Assembly: GCF_963556105.2 (NCBI RefSeq) | Contig: NZ_OY829944.1 | Location: 688,501-752,500 of the forward strand | Direction of reading: 5' to 3' | Source of the DNA: an uncultured Tolumonas sp. | GTDB taxonomy: Bacteria; Pseudomonadota; Gammaproteobacteria; Enterobacterales; Aeromonadaceae | DNA: 64,000 nt | Part shown: positions 48,152 to 59,238 of the stretch, piece after piece | Position numbering within the stretch: the stretch's first letter is position 1 | How the letters are laid out: each line of letters opens with the position of its first letter | Translations under genes and position numbers: made by a program | The notes under the pieces: generated by a model | Seen by the model: only the letters and a program-made list of their open reading frames with translations | Database searches by the model: none | What the model was told of the DNA's origin: nothing

Positions 48152-49525
48152 TTATAAACTGGCTTCTGCTTCCCCATCGTCTGGTGTTGTGTCTTTTGCT
48201 CCAAAATAAGCAAAAGTTTCTGCTGCAATGACATGACGCAATCCAATCAAACCAATCAAATTTGGGATTGCCATCAAGCCGTTAACAATATCAGCAATGA
48301 TCCAAATCAGATCCAGATGCAGGAAGGCACCAGCTGCAACCAACAAGACGAATATCCAGCGATATCCTTTGATGGCTTTAACACCCAGCAGGTATTCGGT
48401 ACAGCGCTCACCGTAGTAGTTCCAGCCAATGATGGTGGTAAAGGCAAAGAATAGCAGACCGATGTTGACCAGATAGAAACCTAGCTGACTGCCAATACCT
48501 TGGGTAAAAGCCATATTGGTCATCGCTGTGCCGGCAACTTCAGATTGCCATGCGCCGGTCAGAACCAGAGTTATACCGGTCATGGTGCAGATGATGATGG
48601 TATCAAAGAAGGTGCCTGTCATGCAGACCAGCCCTTGTTCTACACAAGAGTCTGTTTTTGCGGCTGCGGCGGCAATAGGCGCCGAGCCCAGGCCTGATTC
48701 GTTAGAGAACACTCCTCGGGCAACCCCGGCTTGTAATGCCAGCATCATGGTTGCTCCGGCAAAACCACCGGTAGCGGCTGTTGTGCTGAAGGCTGCATTC
48801 AGGATCTGGGTGACCACCGCAGGTAGTTGATCTGCATGCAAATACATAACACCAAAGCAAGTGAGTACATACAATGCGGCCATAAAGGGTACAACTTTGG
48901 TTGAGACCCGAGAAATTGACTCAATGCCACCAACAGTGATGAGCGCCACTAATACAGCCAGAATGAGACCAGTCGTCCATTTAGGTACTTCAAATGCGAG
49001 TTGTGCTGCATCGGCAATCGCATTGACTTGTGGGAATGTGCCGATCCCAAACAGCGCAACTCCGATACCGAAGAGGGCAAATGCACCAGCCAGGAATTTG
49101 CTACCCAGCCCCTTCTCCAGATAGTACATCGGGCCGCCACTCATCTGACCATTAGCGTCTTTCTGGCGATAACGGACGGCCAGCAGCCCTTCGGCATATT
49201 TTGTTGCCATGCCTAAGAAGGCTGCTATCCACATCCAGAAAATGGCGCCAGGGCCACCCAGCTTCACTGCTGTAGCGACACCAACAATATTACCGGTACC
49301 AATAGTGGCGGAGAGGGCGGTACACAATGCGGCAAAGCTGGAGACATCCCCTTCTTTGTCATCATGTTTCGGTGGAAAAAACACCAATTTTAGTGCCAGA
49401 GGCAGGCGAATAACCTGTAACAGACCTAAACGAATGGTGAGATAGAGCCCGGTCCCCATCAGCAATGCTAATAAAGGTGGACCCCAGATAAAATCATCAA
49501 CGGCGGTAAGAAATGAATGAAGCAT
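48152..49525 (-). CDS. AGCS-family alanine/glycine:cation symporter
   Basis: A 457-residue inner-membrane protein with about eleven hydrophobic helices. Family signatures are SATIGTGNIVGVATAVKLGGPGAIFWMW near the N-terminus, YAEGLLAVRYR, SGGPMYYLEKGLG, GVARGVFSNESGLGSAP and GWNYYGERCTEYL. AGCS transporters import alanine or glycine with sodium or protons. The tandem glycine riboswitch in its leader points to glycine as substrate or signal. Transport is probably induced when glycine is in excess, so that it can be used or detoxified; that direction is inferred from typical glycine riboswitch behaviour. Confidence 0.94.
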   Translation of the reverse strand: MLHSFLTAVDDFIWGPPLLALLMGTGLYLTIRLGLLQVIRLPLALKLVFFPPKHDDKEGDVSSFAALCTALSATIGTGNIVGVATAVKLGGPGAIFWMWIAAFLGMATKYAEGLLAVRYRQKDANGQMSGGPMYYLEKGLGSKFLAGAFALFGIGVALFGIGTFPQVNAIADAAQLAFEVPKWTTGLILAVLVALITVGGIESISRVSTKVVPFMAALYVLTCFGVMYLHADQLPAVVTQILNAAFSTTAATGGFAGATMMLALQAGVARGVFSNESGLGSAPIAAAAAKTDSCVEQGLVCMTGTFFDTIIICTMTGITLVLTGAWQSEVAGTAMTNMAFTQGIGSQLGFYLVNIGLLFFAFTTIIGWNYYGERCTEYLLGVKAIKGYRWIFVLLVAAGAFLHLDLIWIIADIVNGLMAIPNLIGLIGLRHVIAAETFAYFGAKDTTPDDGEAEASL

Positions 49526-49536
49526 AGTTTTAAATA

Positions 49537-49574
49537 TCCTCCTGAAACGAAGCTGTTCATTCGTGAAAGGAGGA
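49537..49574 (-). promoter_or_regulatory. Ribosome-site sequestering hairpin (riboswitch expression platform)
   Basis: On the minus strand the ribosome site AGGAGGA (49543..49537) is exactly complementary to TCCTCCT at 49574..49568, and the stem can be extended by CGT/ACG pairs. The site lies 11 bases before the symporter start. Formation of this helix would hide the site, suggesting control of translation by the upstream aptamers. Confidence 0.65.
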
Positions 49575-49623
49575 GACAGGAATGCCTATCCGGTGACGAG
49601 CACCAGATATGTCATTCCATCCC

Positions 49624-49783
49624 CTCTGTCCTTTTGCCTGAGAGTTTCAACCCAAATGGGTTTTGCTCCTTCGGCGTCCGATTTAACGGATCTCTCCAGA
49701 GTATCGTCCAGTAGCAGTCCTCACCTTGCGGCACCTGAAAGATTCACTTCTTCGGTGGATGGAAAACATCCTCTCCTGCTACC
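49624..49783 (-). promoter_or_regulatory. Tandem glycine riboswitch (two aptamers)
   Basis: On the minus strand two copies of the glycine aptamer are visible. The first (49783..49711) has AGGAGAGGAUG, CACCGAAGAAG and UCAGGUGCCGCAAGG...GGACUGC. The second (49698..49624) has GGAGAGAUCC, CGCCGAAGGAGCAA and ACUCUCAGGCAAAAGGACAG. Both carry the conserved GGAGAG, GCCGAAG and CAGG...GGAC elements, with a short linker between. Glycine binding to this class usually turns genes on. It precedes an AGCS symporter gene, a known association. Confidence 0.93.
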
Positions 49784-50076
49784 TTCATCCGAACATTGGA
49801 AGGTGAGGCTTGATCCTAAATAAAATATCGTGCTTTGTCTTTATTGTGGCTCAAAAAATCACACAATTGCTGTTTTGCTGAACAGATGACTATTTAGAGT
49901 TGTTTTATTGATATAAAAATCGATTATTTATGAAGGTAAATTGATGAATCGGCGGTAAGAGGGCTCCATGCATTAATTTTATTAATTCATTCCATCTGAA
50001 AGTTAGCGCTAAAACCACTGAATGAAACCGGTTTATCCGGTAAAATGCCTACAAATTTACTACTTCGGTGATAACC

Positions 50077-50883
50077 ATGTATAAGCTGATTGCACTTGAT
50101 ATGGACGGCACGTTGTTGCGTGGCGATGGTACGATTTCTGAACGCACCAAGAGTGCAATTCAACAAGCCCGACAAAAAGGGGTTAAGGTGGTATTGGCTT
50201 CTGGTCGTCCGATTGAGGGGCTGGAGCGCTATCTGACAGAACTGGGGTTGACCACGGATGATGATTACGCACTGAGTTATAACGGTGCGCTGATTAAAAA
50301 CGTAGGCACCCGAGAAAATATTTGTAGTCAGTTGATCAGCGGCAAAGATCTGCATGATGTGTATGCCGTGAGTCAGCAGATTGGGGTAAATACCCATGCG
50401 TTCTCTACTGAGCTTGGTTTGATCTCACCTAAACTAAGTCATTACACAGCGCATGAACGCGACATCAATGGTATTCCACTGACACTCATCGATTTTAATG
50501 AATTAGCAGAAGACCACCCGATTGTGAAAGTAATGCTAGTGGATGAACCGGAAATTTTATCGCCGGGCGTTGAGCAAATTCCAACCGATTATTACGATCG
50601 TTTTACCGTCGTGCGCAGTGCTCCATTCTTTTTAGAGATCTTGAACAAGAACAGTAATAAAGGGAATGGTGTTGCTATGCTCGCTGATTACTTAGGTATT
50701 GCATCGACAGAAGTTATTTGTGTCGGGGATGCGGGGAACGATATCCACATGCTGGAATATGCAGGTTTATCAGTGGCAATGGGTAATGCGTTTGATGACA
50801 TTAAAGCGATTGCCGATTATGTGACCCACTCTAATGAAGAAGATGGCGTGGCGCATGTGATTGAGAAATTTATCCTGGCTTGA
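50077..50883 (+). CDS. yidA: Cof-type HAD sugar-phosphate phosphatase (YidA)
   Basis: A 268-residue HAD hydrolase of the IIB (Cof) group. Motif I is LIALDMDGTLLR, motif II LASGRP, and motif IV VGDAGNDIHMLEYAG. A C2B cap contains SYNGALI, and APFFLEILNKNSNKGNGV supplies the motif III Lys. The closest remembered match is E. coli YidA, which acts on erythrose-4-phosphate and other sugar phosphates in vitro. The ATG at 50077 fits the family start; a GTG at 50068 is also in frame. It converges with the HD-GYP regulator gene. Confidence 0.86.
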   Translation: MYKLIALDMDGTLLRGDGTISERTKSAIQQARQKGVKVVLASGRPIEGLERYLTELGLTTDDDYALSYNGALIKNVGTRENICSQLISGKDLHDVYAVSQQIGVNTHAFSTELGLISPKLSHYTAHERDINGIPLTLIDFNELAEDHPIVKVMLVDEPEILSPGVEQIPTDYYDRFTVVRSAPFFLEILNKNSNKGNGVAMLADYLGIASTEVICVGDAGNDIHMLEYAGLSVAMGNAFDDIKAIADYVTHSNEEDGVAHVIEKFILA

Positions 50884-50905
50884 TAAATGACTTTGCAGCC
50901 TGCTG

Positions 50906-52021
50906 TCACGCAGGAAAGCGGGCTGCAATCGTTCTGAATACTCCTTCAATATCGATAAATGCATCGAGCACTTCCGGATCAAACTGGGTTCCCCGTCCTG
51001 CCGCCATAATAGCCACGGCTTCCTCGTGTGAGAATGGGGGTTTGTATACGCGTTTATTGATCAGGGCATCATACACATCGGCAATTGCCATGAGTCGTGC
51101 CGGTAAGGGGATTGCATCGCCTGCCAGACCTTGCGGGTAACCTTTACCATCCCATCGTTCATGATGTGAATACGCAATCTGTTTGGCAAATTGCAGAAAA
51201 TCGACCCGCATGCCACATTGGTTTTCTGCCTGCACAATGGCCTCTAAACCCAATGTAGTATGCTGTTTCATGGTCTCAAATTCCTCGGCAGTCAGTGAGC
51301 CTGGCTTTAATAAGATACGGTCAGGAATACCGACCTTACCGATATCGTGTAATGGCGCAGATTTATACAGCAGATCAATATTTTCTTCGGTCAGCATAGT
51401 CGCAAAGTGCGCGTGAGATTGCAGCCGCTCGGCGAGTGCTTTGACATAGGTTTGTGTACGGCGAATATGGCCGCCGGTTTCGTTATCACGCGTTTCTGCT
51501 AATGAGGCCATCGCCATAATGGTGACATCTTGCATAGCATGTAATTCTTGTGCTTGACGGATGATCTCTGCGGTACGGCGTTCGACTTCTTGTTTCAGGT
51601 AATCATTTTTACTACGTAAAAAATCTGCCGCATCTTTTAACGCCAGATGTGTTTTGACTCTGGCTTTGACAATCGGTGGGCTGATGGGTTTGACGATGTA
51701 GTCAACAGCACCCAAGGCGAGACCTTGTTCTTCGTCAACGGTGTCAGATTTAGCGGTCACAAAAATAATTGGAATATGTTCTGTTTGCGGCATGGCTTTA
51801 AGGCGACGACATACCTCAAAACCATCCATATCCGGCATCATGACATCAAGTAAGATCAAATCGGGCGGGGTATCAGAAAAGGCGATCCGTAACCCGCGTT
51901 CACCACTGTTTGCGCCTTTTACTTTATAGTTATCGCGTAATATTTCATTCATCAGCATCAGGTTGTCGGCAATATCATCAATTACCAACAGGGTGCGTTT
52001 ATCATGCTCATGTTGTTGCAT
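50906..52021 (-). CDS. Response regulator with HD-GYP c-di-GMP phosphodiesterase output
   Basis: A 371-residue two-domain protein. The receiver domain (residues about 10-130) has the acidic pocket and phospho-acceptor Asp in DLILLDVMMPDMDG and a conserved Lys in VTAKSD. The HD-GYP domain has ETGGHIRRT, the HD pair in LHDIGKVGIPD, SHHERWDGKGYPQG and IADVYDAL, all expected metal and substrate residues. It should hydrolyse c-di-GMP when phosphorylated. It is the last gene of a FIST-kinase-regulator operon, ten bases after the kinase gene, so that kinase is its likely partner. Confidence 0.93.
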   Translation of the reverse strand: MQQHEHDKRTLLVIDDIADNLMLMNEILRDNYKVKGANSGERGLRIAFSDTPPDLILLDVMMPDMDGFEVCRRLKAMPQTEHIPIIFVTAKSDTVDEEQGLALGAVDYIVKPISPPIVKARVKTHLALKDAADFLRSKNDYLKQEVERRTAEIIRQAQELHAMQDVTIMAMASLAETRDNETGGHIRRTQTYVKALAERLQSHAHFATMLTEENIDLLYKSAPLHDIGKVGIPDRILLKPGSLTAEEFETMKQHTTLGLEAIVQAENQCGMRVDFLQFAKQIAYSHHERWDGKGYPQGLAGDAIPLPARLMAIADVYDALINKRVYKPPFSHEEAVAIMAAGRGTQFDPEVLDAFIDIEGVFRTIAARFPA

Positions 52022-52031
52022 CCTGTGTTCC

Positions 52032-54848
52032 TTATGATGGTTGCTCTATGCGATTGACTTGCAGTTTGGCCAGTAAAAATAAGGCATCATCAAATTCAAA
52101 TGCGGCGATTGCATCGGCCAGAAGCGTTAATTGTCCGGGAAAAATGGTTTCTAAATATTCGCGCTGATTACGAAAGAGCGCGGCGGCTTCTAAATCATAC
52201 TCACTCAATAAAACCCGTAATTGTTGTAACGTTGTTTCCAGAGCAATTGAGTCGGTAATGGTCGGATTGCTCTTGTTTTTAATAGAAACAGTTTGTTCGG
52301 TTAGATGCTTAAAAACGGCTGAGTCATCAGCGGCGCGCGATAGTGACGGCGATAACAGCATGTCAGCTGTTGTAGATGAAAGAGTTGCTGGTGCTAACAA
52401 AACAGTAAACCAGAAGGTACTCCCCTGACCATAAATACTCTCAACGCCAACCTCGCCACCCATTAATTCTGCTAAGCGCTGAGAGATAGCCAGACCTAAC
52501 CCTGTACCGCCATATTTGCGTGTGGTTGAAGCATCTGCTTGCTGGAAACTCTGGAACAAGCGTTGTTGCTGCTCGGGAGTCAAACCGATACCGGTGTCTT
52601 GCACAGAGAATCGTAATTGCACTGCTTCTGTATTCATGTGTGGCATGGTTACACGCAGTGTAATGTGGCCAGTGTCAGTAAATTTAATGGCGTTGCTGGC
52701 ATAGTTCAGCAGGATCTGTTTTAGCCGCAGTGGATCACCAACCAAGTGTTGTGGGATTTGCTCGCTGATTTCGATCTCTAGCATTAAGTTTTTGGCTTTG
52801 GCTTTTTGCTCAACTAAGTCGGTGACTTCCTGCATTAAATGGCTTAATACGAACGGTGTCTGTTCTAGGTGCAGTTTGCCGGCTTCAATTTTAGAGAAAT
52901 CGAGGATCTCATTAATAATGGCTAACAGGTGCTCGCCGGCTCCTTTAATTTTTTGCAGATAATCGCGCTGTTGTGCCGTCAGTTCTGTTCCTAACGCCAG
53001 ATGAGACAGACCGATAATGGAATTCATGGGCGTGCGGATTTCATGGCTCATATTCGCCAAAAATTGGCTTTTCGCCTGGGTAGCCGCCTCTGCTTCTTCG
53101 GCGCGTTGCTGTAACTGTGTATTGAGTTCGGTGATCTGTGCCGCGCGTTTGGCGACCAGCTCTTCAAGATGATCCCGGTGCAGTTCTAACTCAGTTTGTA
53201 CACGCTTGAGTTCGGTTATATCTTCTTTGGTGGCCAGATAATGGGTTATTTGTCCGTCCGGTTGTCGGATCGGGGCGATTCGGGCGAGTTCGTTGTAAAC
53301 TGAACCATCTTTACGCCGGTTGATAAACTCTCCGCTCCAGGTATGTCCTTCGGTGAGTGTTGCCCACATCGCATCATAGGTTGCTGCCGGAGTCAGATCT
53401 GATTTTAATACCCGTGGGTTTTGACCAATCACTTCATTACGTTGCCAGCCGGTGATGCGCACAAATGCTTCGTTGACATACTCGATATTGCCATTCAGAT
53501 CGGTGATCACAATACTGCCTGGGCTTTGCTCCACGGCCATGGATAACTTACGCAGCTGTTCTTCGGTTCTCTTCTGATGGGTGATGTTGCTCCAGATCGA
53601 AGCGAGGCATCGTCTACCGTGAACGGTAATGGGTCGTGCGCTGACCAAGACGTCAATGATTTCGCCATTTTTCGTTCTATGGCGTGCTTCAAAATCAGTG
53701 GCATTCGAGTTGGACAGTAATTCCAACCGCGCCTGTAATTCATCAATACTGAAAGACGCATCGATGTCTGCAACACTCATTTGTGCAAACTCTTCCCGGC
53801 TGTAACCGAGGTGTTGATGAGCAGCAGAATTAAACTCCAGAAATTGCCCGGTATTGGCATCCACCAGCCCAATTGAATCAGCGGTCTGTTCGACTATTGC
53901 GCTGTAGATTTCCCGGCGCTCATACAACGCATTTTGCATTTTACGGCTTTGCGTAATATCGCGGCCAACACCGACCACCCCCAGCAAATTACCCTGTGCA
54001 TCTCGCATGGGCGTTTTACTGGTCTCAAGTAAAATCGAACGACCATCGCCAGATAAAGCCCATTCTTCATTGATACAGGTTTTATCGGCAATAATGGCTT
54101 CGTGATCTTTTTGGCGGAAAAACTCCGCACGTTCGGCGCTAAAAAAATGGTAATCATTTTTACCGACCAGCTCTGCTTCGGTAATTCCAAATAAGCGTTC
54201 AAATGCCTGATTACAGGAGAGAAATGTGCCGTTTAAATCTTTGGTCCATACTGGATCAGGAATAGCAGCCTGGATGTTCCGTAATAAAGTACGCTCTTTT
54301 TCAATGGCTATATGTGTGGCAGCTAATTCAGCGCGTGCTTCATCTCGCGCAGCGAGTAGCGATTGCTGATAACGTTCACTCTGGCGGCATAATTCAATCG
54401 ATTGGTGCAAATGCGCTAACACTGGTTGAAACATCTGCGCGAAGGGCAAATTGATTGTCGGTGGTTCAGGGGAGAGTAATAAAATAATACCGTATTGGTT
54501 CAGTGATAAACGCAAAGCGCAACGATAATGACGGCTGGTAGCTGGCAGTAGATCGATGAGTGCGTCCTGCGGCAGGTTTTCTATCTGGCAAGAATTGAGT
54601 AATGCTGGTGGAATAGTGATGACTTCATTAATTTTGCCCTGCAATCCCCGATCACCGATTGAGGCAACCAGCGTGGCTTTAGTGCCTTCACTGTCAGTTT
54701 TAGCATCCAGTAATATCAGACCAGTTGGATAGGTGGTATGGAACATCAACCGCTGTAATATTTTGACCAGCAGAGGTTGCAGCTTATTTTCTCGCCCGAT
54801 GGTGAGAATCAAGTCATTGATAATAGAGAGTATGTATTCACGGTTCAT
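52032..54848 (-). CDS. Multi-PAS sensor histidine kinase
   Basis: A 938-residue cytoplasmic kinase with no clear membrane helix. An N-terminal GAF-like region and a coiled coil precede three PAS domains (starting near [36 protein letters not shown] and [16 protein letters not shown]). These are followed by a coiled coil, HisKA with the phospho-accepting His in [13 protein letters not shown], and HATPase_c with [15 protein letters not shown] and GTGLGLAIS. The C-terminal 120 residues are helical and Hpt-like in pattern but lack a suitable His. No receiver domain is present. The start is the ATG at 54848, overlapping the stop of the FIST gene (TGATG). It probably phosphorylates the HD-GYP regulator. 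Confidence 0.92.
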   Translation of the reverse strand: MNREYILSIINDLILTIGRENKLQPLLVKILQRLMFHTTYPTGLILLDAKTDSEGTKATLVASIGDRGLQGKINEVITIPPALLNSCQIENLPQDALIDLLPATSRHYRCALRLSLNQYGIILLLSPEPPTINLPFAQMFQPVLAHLHQSIELCRQSERYQQSLLAARDEARAELAATHIAIEKERTLLRNIQAAIPDPVWTKDLNGTFLSCNQAFERLFGITEAELVGKNDYHFFSAERAEFFRQKDHEAIIADKTCINEEWALSGDGRSILLETSKTPMRDAQGNLLGVVGVGRDITQSRKMQNALYERREIYSAIVEQTADSIGLVDANTGQFLEFNSAAHQHLGYSREEFAQMSVADIDASFSIDELQARLELLSNSNATDFEARHRTKNGEIIDVLVSARPITVHGRRCLASIWSNITHQKRTEEQLRKLSMAVEQSPGSIVITDLNGNIEYVNEAFVRITGWQRNEVIGQNPRVLKSDLTPAATYDAMWATLTEGHTWSGEFINRRKDGSVYNELARIAPIRQPDGQITHYLATKEDITELKRVQTELELHRDHLEELVAKRAAQITELNTQLQQRAEEAEAATQAKSQFLANMSHEIRTPMNSIIGLSHLALGTELTAQQRDYLQKIKGAGEHLLAIINEILDFSKIEAGKLHLEQTPFVLSHLMQEVTDLVEQKAKAKNLMLEIEISEQIPQHLVGDPLRLKQILLNYASNAIKFTDTGHITLRVTMPHMNTEAVQLRFSVQDTGIGLTPEQQQRLFQSFQQADASTTRKYGGTGLGLAISQRLAELMGGEVGVESIYGQGSTFWFTVLLAPATLSSTTADMLLSPSLSRAADDSAVFKHLTEQTVSIKNKSNPTITDSIALETTLQQLRVLLSEYDLEAAALFRNQREYLETIFPGQLTLLADAIAAFEFDDALFLLAKLQVNRIEQPS

Positions 54849-56008
54849 CAGTATTTCCAACTACCGCAAAGTAATGCCGCACTGTGAAACATCGGGTATC
54901 CCCAAATGCGGCGACTACCAATTTCCCCCAGTGATAAAGCACCAGCCAACTTAGTGGCGCCTGTGCAACTTTTCAGATTGGTTAATTCCTTGAGTGTATC
55001 ACCGTCTAAATGTATGCGCCGGCCGGCACAATAGAACATCAGTAGTGGCCAGCCCGAGATCTCAGGAAGATCGGTTTGTAAGCGATGACAGATTTGCGTC
55101 ACACATTGGCTTTCATTAAGTGGCGGGGCGCGTAATAACACCAGTGAGGTATTTGCCGGCACATCACCGACACAAACGATGCTGCCATCACTGTGTATCG
55201 CGACAGGAATACGAACGACTACTTCATTATTCGCCTGCAAGATCCCGAGCGGGAAATAACTGGCATATTGATAAAAATTGTCAGCAGACAGTGCGACGCC
55301 ACATTCTTCTAAGACTAACTGTTTGTAAACGTCAAAAGCCGGTTGCCAGTCGATACTAATGATGCGGTTACCTTCGGCTGAGGTGGCACTGATCACTTTA
55401 TCGGGGGCCGGATATCCGTGTTCTAACAGCATACCGGCCCAGGCAGGCAGTAGTAGACACCAGGCTCCGTTTGAAATGATTTTCGTCGCATCAAACAAGC
55501 AGGGCATGGGTTGAAACGTCTCGCTGCCGGCGTTAACGCCAGCATAGTGCACGCTGTCGGCGAGATGGAGGTAGAGGTTTTCAATGATGGTGCCGACATC
55601 CGGCAACATGCTGTCAAATATCATAAATAATGTGGTTTTTTCGGCATCGTCGGCAAGTTCAAGGGCTGGTTCCACTTGGCTTGCGATGTCGTGTGCTGCA
55701 TCGGCTCGGTCAGGGATATTTTCAAATAAATGGCTAGGTGGTTGTTGGTTCAGACGCAATAACCAGCAGCCGTTATTGCGCCAGCCATCATCGGTCACTA
55801 AGGCAGGAAAGACCGCTCCGGTTAATGGAATTCCAAGTTGTTGACAGCTGCTTTGTAGTAGCGGGATATGTTGGTGTTCTGCTTCTGGAACAAGAGCCAT
55901 CACGCCCATTAAGGGGTATTGATTGTGCCAGCATTGCAGCAGGTCATGAATAACGGCTTCTTCAAATGGAATATACTCTATTGCGTTATCGTCCATTTGT
56001 TTCTCCAT
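54848..56008 (-). CDS. FIST-domain sensory protein
   Basis: A 386-residue soluble protein with FIST_N-like (about residues 20-220) and FIST_C-like (about 230-370) segments: [38 protein letters not shown], the YPLGI segment, and [10 protein letters not shown] toward the C-terminus. FIST domains are thought to bind small ligands such as amino acids in signal transduction. It is the first gene of a FIST-kinase-regulator operon, translationally coupled to the kinase, so it probably modulates the kinase. The ligand is unknown. The N-terminal Met could also be residue 5. Confidence 0.78.
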   Translation of the reverse strand: MEKQMDDNAIEYIPFEEAVIHDLLQCWHNQYPLMGVMALVPEAEHQHIPLLQSSCQQLGIPLTGAVFPALVTDDGWRNNGCWLLRLNQQPPSHLFENIPDRADAAHDIASQVEPALELADDAEKTTLFMIFDSMLPDVGTIIENLYLHLADSVHYAGVNAGSETFQPMPCLFDATKIISNGAWCLLLPAWAGMLLEHGYPAPDKVISATSAEGNRIISIDWQPAFDVYKQLVLEECGVALSADNFYQYASYFPLGILQANNEVVVRIPVAIHSDGSIVCVGDVPANTSLVLLRAPPLNESQCVTQICHRLQTDLPEISGWPLLMFYCAGRRIHLDGDTLKELTNLKSCTGATKLAGALSLGEIGSRRIWGYPMFHSAALLCGSWKY

Positions 56009-56104
56009 ACTGCAAATTATCGGATTGAAGACCGATAAAGTATGGCATAGATATTAATTAGTTATTGTGAATATGGTCATGCGGAAACGATGAAACAGAG
56101 ATGA

Positions 56105-56134
56105 AACACCGCCTTAAGATGACAAGGCGGTGTT
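56105..56134. terminator. Hairpin between nadC and the FIST operon
   Basis: A perfect eleven-base stem AACACCGCCTT/AAGGCGGTGTT with loop AAGATGAC, directly after the nadC stop. The T run is strong on the plus strand and weak on the nadC strand, so termination of nadC may be partial. Confidence 0.7.
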
Positions 56135-56140
56135 GTTTTT

Positions 56141-57064
<924 letters not shown>

Positions 57065-57087
57065 CTAAAAACAGAGAGGTAAACAGA

Positions 57088-57648
57088 GTGTTGAATAAAA
57101 ATTGGTCGATTAATCATCAAGGCTGGCTTGCTGAGGCTCGGCATTGTCCATCACCGTTTTTTAATCAACGCCCGCAAGGCGAACCAGTTTCCTTGCTGGT
57201 GGTGCATGGCATCAGTTTACCGCCGGGGCAATTCGGTGGACCACATATCGATGAGTTGTTTACCGGAAAACTAGATCCACAGGTGCACCCGTATTTTGCC
57301 GAAATCGCGCATTTGGAAGTGTCTGCACATTGTTTGATCCGCCGCGATGGGGAAGTCGTGCAGTATGTGAGTTTTCTCGATCGCGCCTGGCATGCCGGAC
57401 GCTCGCAGTTTGATGGCCGTGAGAACTGCAATGATTTTTCAATTGGCATCGAGCTCGAAGGTACGGATGACAGCGATTATAGCGACGCGCAATATCAGCA
57501 ACTGGCGGCAGTAACACGCGTGATCCAACAAACTTATCCGGCAGTCACAGCGGAGCGGATCACCGGGCATTCGGATATCGCGCCGGGTAGAAAAACTGAC
57601 CCTGGCAGTGCGTTTGACTGGGCGTTGTATCGCAATTTAACGAAGTAA
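57088..57648 (+). CDS. ampD: 1,6-anhydro-N-acetylmuramyl-L-alanine amidase AmpD
   Basis: A 186-residue cytosolic zinc amidase of cell-wall recycling. Zinc ligands are expected at the His in LLVVHGISLPPG, the His in ITGHSDIAPGRKTDPG and the Asp of the same segment. SAHCLIRRDGEVVQYVSFLDRAWHAG and NDFSIGIELEG are diagnostic. Loss of AmpD activity raises AmpC beta-lactamase in bacteria with AmpR. Its divergent place next to nadC matches enterics, but ampE does not follow; glycerate kinase does. Confidence 0.96.
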   Translation: MLNKNWSINHQGWLAEARHCPSPFFNQRPQGEPVSLLVVHGISLPPGQFGGPHIDELFTGKLDPQVHPYFAEIAHLEVSAHCLIRRDGEVVQYVSFLDRAWHAGRSQFDGRENCNDFSIGIELEGTDDSDYSDAQYQQLAAVTRVIQQTYPAVTAERITGHSDIAPGRKTDPGSAFDWALYRNLTK

Positions 57649-57716
57649 TCCGAGAGTGTTCTCGTTATTCATGTAAACCTGATCTTATTCATCCGCCATT
57701 TCTGTAGCCGTCATTC

Positions 57717-58859
57717 ATGAAGATTGTTATTGCCCCTGATTCGTATAAAGAAAGTCTGAGTGCAATGGAAGTAGCTAATGCCATTGAAGCTGGATTTCGC
57801 GAAATTTACTCCAATGCCGAGTATGTAAAAATGCCCGTGGCAGATGGGGGGGAAGGGACTGTTGATGCGATGGTGGCGGCAACGGGGGGCCACAAAATTA
57901 GCGTAAGCGTAACTGGTCCGACCGGTAAGCCGGTGATGGCGGAACTGGGGCTGATACATCAACACTCGGCAGTAATTGAAATGGCTGCCGCCAGTGGTTT
58001 GGAACGTATTTCTGCTGCCGAACGTAATCCGTTAATCACAACCACCTACGGTACTGGCGAGATGATCCGGGCTGCGCTCGACTTGGGGGTGAAGCAATTT
58101 ATCATTGGTATTGGCGGTAGTGCGACCAATGACGGCGGGGCAGGTATGTTGCAAGCGCTGGGTTATCGCTTGTTAGATCAGCATGGTCGCGACATTCCCC
58201 ACGGAGGTGCGGGTCTATCCGATTTAGCGACAATAGATATCTCATCGGCTGATCCTCGCTTGCTCGATTGCCAGTTTAAAGTTGCCTGCGATGTCACGAA
58301 CCCACTGACTGGGCCAATGGGTGCGGCGCAAGTTTTTGGCCCACAGAAAGGTGCTGATGCCGCTATGGTGGCTTTGCTCGATGAAAACCTGAAGCATTAT
58401 GCCAGTATCGTGACACAAGAATTAGGTGCCGATGTGGAATTTGTACCGGGCGCCGGAGCAGCCGGTGGCATGGGCGCTGCGTTACTGGCATTTATGAAAG
58501 CCGAGCTACATTCGGGGATTGATATTGTATTGGCAGCGTTAGGTCTTGAATCGATTATTGCAGATGCCGATTTGGTGATTACTGGAGAAGGGCGGTTAGA
58601 CAGTCAGACCATTAATGGCAAAGTGCCTGTTGGTGTGGCACGGCTGGCAAAACGCCATGGTAAACCGGTAATCGCGATCGCCGGTAGTTTAAGCTCCGAT
58701 GTTGCAATAGTGTATGAACACGGCATAGATAGTGCCTTCAGCGCCGTAAACCGAGTTTCTACATTGCATGAAGCTTTTGATTTTGCAGCGAGTAATATCA
58801 AATTAACTGCGCGCAATATTGCTGCTCTCTTACAGATAGGCCATTCGTTAAATCGCTAG
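57717..58859 (+). CDS. Glycerate kinase (GlxK/GarK family)
   Basis: A 380-residue kinase phosphorylating D-glycerate, usually at the 2-position in this family. It begins MKIVIAPDSYKESLSAMEVA, followed by MPVADGGEGTVDAMVAATGG, IGIGGSATNDGGAGMLQALGY, the KVACDVTNPLTGPMGAA segment, GAGAAGGMGAAL and DLVITGEGRLDSQT, all family signatures. No glyoxylate, glucarate or tartronate genes are adjacent, so its pathway is uncertain. It occupies the position where ampE and aroP lie in E. coli. Confidence 0.93.
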   Translation: MKIVIAPDSYKESLSAMEVANAIEAGFREIYSNAEYVKMPVADGGEGTVDAMVAATGGHKISVSVTGPTGKPVMAELGLIHQHSAVIEMAAASGLERISAAERNPLITTTYGTGEMIRAALDLGVKQFIIGIGGSATNDGGAGMLQALGYRLLDQHGRDIPHGGAGLSDLATIDISSADPRLLDCQFKVACDVTNPLTGPMGAAQVFGPQKGADAAMVALLDENLKHYASIVTQELGADVEFVPGAGAAGGMGAALLAFMKAELHSGIDIVLAALGLESIIADADLVITGEGRLDSQTINGKVPVGVARLAKRHGKPVIAIAGSLSSDVAIVYEHGIDSAFSAVNRVSTLHEAFDFAASNIKLTARNIAALLQIGHSLNR

Positions 58860-59238
58860 ATTTGGTCATACCAATATAATCGAGACCCTAATAAGCATGA
58901 CCCATTCGTCCAATATGACGTTATCTGGGCTTGTATTGTCGTAATTGCAATAATGATTATTCGTTAAGTGATTGTTTTATAAATTATTTATTTAATGTAG
59001 GAATGATTTTTTAAAGTTACAACTTTGTTGATATAACCGCTGCATGCTGCGCCATATTGCCTCTTTTTTTCGCTATAAATGACTCATTTGTTAACTCCTT
59101 GTGATTTTTCCGTTGTTTGGGGCAGAAATATTGCCGCATTTTTTGATTTTAATCAGATCTTACGTGGACAATTGTTAATGCTTTTGCTAATTTATTTAAC
59201 AAATAGCACATTGGTAATACCAAGTTAACAAATTTCAC
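58860..59238. other. Intergenic region before pdhR
   Basis: About 380 AT-rich bases between glycerate kinase and pdhR. Apart from the PdhR box near its end I see no terminator, small gene or clear promoter boxes. Confidence 0.5.
59210..59224 (+). promoter_or_regulatory. PdhR operator upstream of pdhR
   Basis: ATTGGTAATACCAAG matches the PdhR consensus ATTGGTnnnACCAAT in all but the final base and lies 15 bases before the pdhR start. In E. coli the equivalent site mediates pyruvate-relieved autorepression of pdhR-aceEF-lpd. Confidence 0.85.

Noticed and set aside
50891..50928. Inverted repeat TTGCAGCC/GGGCTGCAA between yidA and the HD-GYP gene as a terminator
   Set aside because: It has no T tract on either strand and overlaps the 3' end of the HD-GYP coding sequence.
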